From: Riptortus pedestris
Lineage: Eukaryota > Arthropoda > Insecta > Hemiptera > Alydidae
Assembly (NCBI GenBank): GCA_019009955.1
Contig: CM032233.1
Span: 19,687,001-19,751,000, forward strand
Direction of reading: 5' to 3'
Length of the DNA: 64,000 nt
This document shows, piece after piece, positions 49,392-57,514 of this stretch. Numbering within the stretch: the first letter of the stretch is position 1; each line of letters starts with the position of its first letter. The position numbers were made by a program, and so were the translations under genes. The notes under the pieces were generated by a model. That model was not told the origin of the DNA. It did not search any database and worked only from the letters and a program-made list of their open reading frames with translations.

Positions 49392-51414
49392 AAGTTACTG
49401 CGTGGAAGCACGAATACACACTCAAGTGATCGTACTAGTTGGCAGTCTCATACACTCACATATATCAAAAGCAGGTTTTCGTCTGAACCTAATTCCAGTA
49501 GCTCAACAAAGTAATTTAACCATTAAAAAGTTTGGATAGTCGTGACTGGCTTCTCTTTCTTCTGGATTACCTCGTGAGGTAAGAAATCCGTCTGTTTCTT
49601 CATTCCACAAAAATAAAAAGTTAAAGGTAAAAATATGGATATTTTATATTGTTTTCAAACCAGGAGAGGTTTGTAAAATATTATTATTTTTTTCTTATTG
49701 CATATTTATACTAGTATTGGGACTTAAGTTAGCCATGTGAGTTAAAGCGTTGACCTTAATCTCACATGGTAAAACTAGAGTGGCGAGTTCGATTCCCGCC
49801 TGGGCAATAGGAATTTATTTAGTGACGGAATTCATTAAATTAAATCCCTAGCCTCACCCTGGCTAGAAAAGAGTGGTAACCTGTAGAGTACCCGTCCCAA
49901 TTAGCCTTAGTTGCGAAAAGTGGACGTTAATAAATAATTTAAATTCAAATACTAGTATTGTATGATACGATGTCTTTATGTCGTAAATTATCGTGAAACT
50001 GTAACTACGCTATGACATTTGCATGTACGTACCCGTATATAAATTGTATTCTAATAATAAAATATAAACTAATTTCAACGACCAATATCATGGAAATTTA
50101 TCATTTGACTATTGATTTTGTTTTTCCAAATAAGCCTCCGTTGAATTTTTTTACTCAGAGATATTTGTTCATAAGGAATAGTAGGATGAAGTTGACTTGA
50201 AAATTTTGGCGAGCGTGTGATGACTAAGAGAGTACAGCTAACTAATGAAAAGATAGATTTATATCATATATCGTAGGATATAGGTGTTTAGTTGCAATAT
50301 CATCCCAATATGTTTAAAAAAAATATTTAATACAGTATCAAATGTTCATATCTTTTAATTTGTGACATTTGAATATTCAAGAAAAAATGCTGAGCTGTAG
50401 AAAAGAAGTTACGGTGTTATGAACTCTAGACTTTGTTAGCCGAGTTGTAATTCTACTTACAGTTGGTTCTAAATTGACTTCTCCAAACAGTAAATTACGG
50501 AAAAACACTCTCAATAAAGCTAAAAGGACCACTTGTGGCTTCCAGACCGCAGGCTTACCACTACTGGAATATACCATTTGTCTTTTATACAAGGAGAGCA
50601 TTGAAGCTGGATCTGCGGTTGCGGCGTCCGTTTCATATTGCAGTAATCATGTCTGGGGTTTCTTTCTTTGCTTCACCACTTAATTAGATAAAAAAATGAA
50701 CTGGTAAATTAACTGGTAATTATTTAAATTAAATTAATTGGTAACCCATTACCAGGAAACACAAATTACTAGACTTAAATTCTTATCAATTACGCTTAGA
50801 AACAATTAATTAGCAGCATATTTTATATCCGTGGGGAATGTATGTATTGAAGAATTAAACAAAGTCCGTCACACAGTGGTTTATAAACTAATATTAATTT
50901 GATTGAAAACTATTTACTATATCTGGTTCTGTAATTTATAATGAATCAGAATAATTTTTAGATCAATTAATCAAATTTAAGTAGTCCAAAAACTTAAAAT
51001 GGGGGGGGGGTACCAGAACATATTGGCATGTATCTCGTGTAATAAAGATCTCTGGAAAACAATATTTGGTATTTAAGTTTTGAATAATGTGTTTTATTAT
51101 ATAACAGTGTATTGTTAGTTTAACATTAGTAGAAGTGGGGATTTGCTGAAGGCTTAAAACTATAAAATCCAGATATCTCGGTTAATATTTATGATACAAA
51201 AAATAGAACAATATTTATAGATCATTTAACTTGGTTCTATACAATTTTCGATCCAACTTATAGTAACGGAGATATTTCAAATTTTCCCGTCTAATCCACC
51301 CTTCCCATTCATTTCAGCCATTAACGAACTTGATATTTCTTTTTGCATAAAACGATTAAATATGGAGTTTGGTAACGATCAAACAAAAATTGCGACCGCT
51401 AGAGCGATAACAGA

Positions 51415-51463
<49 letters not shown>

Positions 51464-54212
51464 TTGAACGGACCCCATTTTTGACATCCCTGGGTAGGAT
51501 CGATGGACATTTGAAATTTTTTTTTTCCAAACTCGCGTCATAAGTACGACCTCACTAGCTGATTTCCCTTAAGGATAATCTGTTAAAAGGGTACATAGAC
51601 AAAAGTAAATATTTTGTAGTAATTTATTTAGGTCCACTTTATGCTACTCTGGCTAATTGGGACGGGTTATCTACATGTTACTACCCTTTTCTAGCCAGAG
51701 TGGGACTAAGAATTTTATTTAATGAGCCCGTCACTAAAGAAATTCCTATTCTCCAGGCGAGAATCGAACTCCCCAATCTAGGTTTACCATGGGAGATTAA
51801 AACCAACGCCTTAACTCACTCGACTAACCTGAGCCCCCAAAAAGAAATATAACACTTAGTAATACTGTTAAGGTCTTCGGGTATTGACCGTGTCTGAATT
51901 TTCTTGGTATCGGTCCACCTAGGCCAGCACCTTAACTTCATCGAATTTGATGCTGTGATTAGTTTCCCAGAAGTGTTCTGCTATTGCTGATTCTTCTGTC
52001 CGAAACTTTTTCAAACTCTTGATATGCTCGGCGACCCTGGAGTTTATCAATCTGCCGGTTTGTCCAATATATTCTAAGCCGCAAGAACAGGGTATGCTGT
52101 ATATTCCTGGGATTTTTGTCTGGAGTTGATCTTTGCAGAGATAGCCCTGAGGAAGCTAGAAGCATGTCTAACGAAACGTTGGCAACTAAAATGCAGACAC
52201 GGTCAATACCCGAAGACCTTAACAGTATTAATGACCAGGACCGTGGAAGTCTACGAGTTTATTTAAATATAACGCTTATGTAAAATTTACAAGTATCTAA
52301 TCTTTCTTGTAATCTAATGTGCTACGTTGCCAGGAAGTTTTTCTATCTCGAAAATTATGGAAGTTATTTATATTTTGGCGATTTCAGTCTGTAGATAAGA
52401 CCGATTCCTAGTCATGCGATTTATATTTGATGATGGTATATCAATAAATATCTCATGCATATCATACATTTCAATTGTTGCGGGCGGAGGGGTGTACTAA
52501 GGAGAAATAGGAATTGAAGATATCGCCTGGGGATCATTCATGAAAATAGAAAATCCACATAATACGAGAGCCGTTTTTAATTCACTCTGTCCTATAGATT
52601 AGAAAAGCGTCCATAAATAATGTGTTTGATGAGTAAACATTAAAAAATAAATCAATAAACACATTTGTTTCCATCGATACTCGAAAAAAGCTCAAATCTG
52701 CAATAAATATTTTAACGGGCACTTTCTCATATTTTTAAGATTTCGTAGCAATGAATATTATGTATTCCTAACAAGAACTACTCCAGTTTGCAAACAGTCT
52801 GGAGTGTCAAGCTCTTTGGAGTTTGTCCTCCTTACTATAATAGTACTTGACCCTTATTGTTTTAGTTTGAAGAGTGGCGTTCTTTTCACTATTCAGGAAC
52901 TAGCTTTTAAAGAACAAACATTTCTCAACAAAAAAGAAAAAGAAACTATTTTATAAATTGATATTATTCATAATGGTTGGAATAATTATGTGGTGGATCC
53001 AAATTGTGTTCAGTAGATAGCTAATAATATATAATTTCTGTTTGTACTTTTTGTGCAATAATATGGATAAACAAAAGTCCTTCACGCAGGGGCTGCGTAA
53101 ACTAAGCAGATTTCCCACGTGAAGTTATACAATAGAGAAATCTCCATACGAGAGCCGAGCAGTTACGGAAACGGCTGAACTAGCTTTTGGCGGGAAACTC
53201 ACTCGTCCGTTATCCGCCCACATTTAATAAAAATGCAAATATCTCGGTTAATATTCAAGATAGAGAATAAATGTATGGAGCAATATTTATAGTATCCTTA
53301 ATTTGCAATAAGATTTCTTCTATACAATTTTTTGATCCGACGTATGGTACAGGAGATATTTCCAATTTTCGAATATCCCCCCTCTAAACCCTCCCTCCCA
53401 CTGGTCCGATTTCAGCTATTAACGAACTTAATCTGTCTTTTTGCATAAAACGTTTAAATATCGAGTTTGGTATCGATCAAAAAAAAATTGCGACCACTAG
53501 AGCGTTAACAGGCAAATATATACATATATATATACATATAATTTTGAACGGACTTCATTTTCGTCATCTCCTGGGTAGGATCGATGGACATTTGAAGAAA
53601 TGTTTCGAAAATCGCGTCATGAGTACGACCTCATAGCTGATTTCCCTTAAATTAAATCTGCTAAAAATAGTATTTGGTTGCAAAATACATGGATTTTCAC
53701 AAGCCACAATAGTGAACCACCAAGACTTGCTAGATTTGATGAAATTTGTTTTAAAAAAATGTTTTGTGACATACTTACAGAATCAGTGTATTGTTAAGGT
53801 TCATTCAAATTGCATATATATTTTTTTCTAGCAGAACCCAGTAAAAGTCGTTTTAATTATATCATGGGTTTTATCGCACATGTGTTTACTCACATTAGGC
53901 AATAGTGCTAAGGTTTTAAACTAATATTATTACTTGTTTTTAGTTAATTTCGATATGCTGGGGCTCACGGACAACCAGAATCCATACGGAGCTCTGCCTC
54001 CGATAATAGCCCGAGGAATAGGGCGAAGTGCTGGTGCCTTGGTTGCTGACTATGTTGCAAGTCTCTTCAACAACAGGAGGTCATCCCGAGCAAGTCCCGA
54101 TGCCACCCCACCCAACACTAAAGGATTATTTCATGGAGGAGAGAGGTAAGAACCGCAACAAGAAACTATTGGAACCAGTTGCATTTACAGTTCAGACTAG
54201 TCGTATTTACAC

Positions 54213-54269
<57 letters not shown>

Positions 54270-56662
54270 TGTATGTCTGTGATATTGTGTGGGCGCATTG
54301 TGTTTGTTTGCGTAATTCGTGAAGCTTATCCTTTTTCACTAAATTCGTCAAAGATAAGCTATGTTTATATGTAGTAAAGTAAATTTATTTTCCAGTAAAT
54401 TACATTACAATTATTTCAGAAATACATAATAATTTACGGTTTCGTATATACAGTTAGCACAAACGACGTATTATACAGTTTATAATAAATCCATAACACA
54501 TGCTTCTATATAAATATTTAAAGATTATAATAAAAATGTATAATGATGATACATAATATTGATGAAAAGAAAGAACATAAATAACTACAGTAGAAGTGTT
54601 TCCTTATTATTATTATTATAAGGTCATAAAAAAAAAAAACAATTGAATCTACAAATTAAATTCAAAACAAAGGAGTCTGCGATGTCTTCCAGCACTCTTC
54701 AGATATTAATACAAGTTAATGTAATCTCCTCCGTTGAGGATGGACATTACTTGATCCTTTCTGAGAGTAATTCGACCAAATAATAGGTGTCTTCAGGTTC
54801 CTGGAGGTTACACAATGAACAGTCAGCGGTGCCATCCCTAATTCAAAGCTTTTTGTTCTCTATGTTTATATGCACTTGAAAATAGAAGCTTCTTATTATA
54901 TTTCTTCCTATTTCCTAATCTTGAGTCAAAATTCAGGTTTGAGGGTCAGTTGTTTTTATAACTACAAAAGTAAAGGAAACTGAGATACTACATTTAAAAT
55001 AATTTTCTTTGATATACGTTATCTCCAATTATATCCAGTGCATCGGATCAGAAAATGTTGTAGAGCATAATTTATGAATGTTTTTAAGAAAAATCAGAAA
55101 GAACCTTTACAACTCTTTTGTATCTCTAATAGATATGGGTAAATGTGCAATTGTTTTCTTTCCACCGTCATCTTAACCCCCTCCAACCCAAAACTTTTTG
55201 TTCAATATTATGCTAGCCATAATATATTTTTCAATTATGTCTGGTTTATGTTTCAGAGCTCTCCTTTATGTGGTAGTTGAAGATTTCTTATCAAACTTTG
55301 GCCTTGACGGGAAGGCGTGTTTGTTGAGAGCTATTTGCGAAGTACATGGATATTCTCTGAAAAACCTTGGATTCTTAGGAGAGATATTAAAACTATTTTT
55401 CACGTAAGTACAATGATGATGTTTCATGCGTAAAATTTCCTAGTCCTTCGGAGGGCACAGTGAAGTAAATACTTTTTGTAAATTTAAAGTTGAGAGTACC
55501 GAATACTTTGCAATCAGGTAATGAACAAGAAATACAAAGATTAAATATGATTCACGAAAACTCACGACAGTAGCAACTTCGTGCCCCGTACCGATAGCAT
55601 TTTCCAATTTACAGTCATAGTTCTGTCCGTTATGAACCCATTGTAAGTGAAAAGTTTTGGTTGAGAATTAATTTCTATATGCAACTCCCTCGTAGGGTCT
55701 TCTCAATTTTTAGACGAAGTCTTACATTTTTTGCTCCAATGATCAGTGATTTAATACTCTTCTAGTTCGTCAGTTTCTTCTCGGCTTGATGAACCTTCGA
55801 AAAATCGTAATTTTTGAAAGTCCCTCGACCTTAATTACCCGGAACTCCGAAGGGGTTCAGCTCATACGTCCGTGGATCTGGGAATGATTGCAGTTCCCGC
55901 TTCCCGAGTTAGCTTCGAACTCTTACCGTGTATGCCTATAATAACAATGTCTTCGAGTTTTTACATATTTGTGACATATTAAATCACTGACAACTGGAGT
56001 AGAAAACCCAGCAGTCATTTAAAAATATAAAGTAAAGAAAATGGTGAGATTAGTTCTGGTCTGTTAATGATATTTTTTTTCATCGCAATTTATTTTAATT
56101 TCTCATAAAAAAACAAAAACTACTATCTATGAAATTTGGGATAATTTTGATTGTTTTAAGCAATAGTTACAAAAATTACGTCACCTAGGGGCTGAGTAAA
56201 CTAATCAGATTTCCCACGTGTGCTACGTATTTTTATTTATCTCAAAAAGTAAAAGTCCAATAAGAACAATATTTAGTATTTAGGCTTCAAATAAAATGCT
56301 TCAGGAATATAACAGCTTTTTGTTAATATGACATGAGTAGGAATGGGGTTTACTGAAAACCGAAAACTAAAAAATGCAAATATCTCGGTTAATAATCACG
56401 ATTGAGAAAAAAAGTACATAACAACATCTATAGACAATTAAATTTCCATTGGTTCTATTTAATTTTTCTATCCGACGCATAATAACGGATATATTAAGAG
56501 TTTTCGAAATTCCTCCCCTCTTAACACCCTCCCCCCCCCCCCCCGCCTACTGGTCGGATTTTAGCCATTAACGAACTCGATCTTTCTTTTTACATAAAAC
56601 GTGAAACGATATCGAGTTTGGTAACGATTAAATTAATATTGCGACCGCTAGTGTGGTAACTG

Positions 56663-56709
<47 letters not shown>

Positions 56710-57445
56710 CAATTTTGAAGGGACCTCATTTTCGTCATCTACAAGGTAGGATTAATGGACATTTGAAGACATTTTTCGAAAATCGCGTCATGAGTAAGAA
56801 CTCAGTTGCTGATTTTCCTTAAAGGAAATCTTCAAAGTTGTTTATCTTCTAGAATGAATTGACGAAAAAAAAACTCAAGAAATATTGCTTCAGAATGGTT
56901 TTTTAAATAAATTTTATTCTGACTCAGATATTTATTAAGGACATTTGAATCTTACAATTGTCTCGATATAAATAGTAGGCAATGGGCCCTATGCATTTTT
57001 ACAACTCTCTGTAATAATGATCAATACCTTTCACGTACCATATTAAACGATTCTCTAGAAGCAGATATTCTTATTACTAGAAATAAAACCCATGTCATAC
57101 TTTCATAGATCCTTCTTACCGGATCTAACGTACCTGTAGTTACGTTAGTATCCTGCTTAGTTGATGAAGCTCCAGTGTGACGGAATTTGTAACCTATGGG
57201 CTATAATATGAATATCAAATGAAAACCATAAGTTAAAGTTTGTGTTGTATATCTAAATGTTTGCTTCTAATTACAGAGCCAGCAAGTCGCCTTTTGCTGA
57301 AATTCTAACGGATTATGTGAAAGCGGAGAGACAAGGAATGGAGCATGGAGAATGTTTTCCATATTTCAAGAAATGTCCGAAGTCATTGTTTATGGCACCC
57401 AACAACAATGCATACGTGTGAGTTCTCGAATAAAATTCTTTTGTT

Positions 57446-57514
<69 letters not shown>

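Larger units (their letters stand above)
51859..52264 (-). mobile_element. Penelope-like element with GIY-YIG remnant
   Basis: A 14-bp duplication with one mismatch (AAATATAACACTTA / AAATATAACGCTTA) is at 51,845-51,858 and 52,265-52,278. Inverted end arms of about 36 bp share TACTGTTAAGGTCTTCGGGT and ATTGACCGTGTCTG (51,862-51,897 and 52,194-52,229). A tail of about 35 nt follows the right arm. Inside are the endonuclease on the minus strand and a hammerhead motif on the plus strand, near the right arm. Confidence 0.83.
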
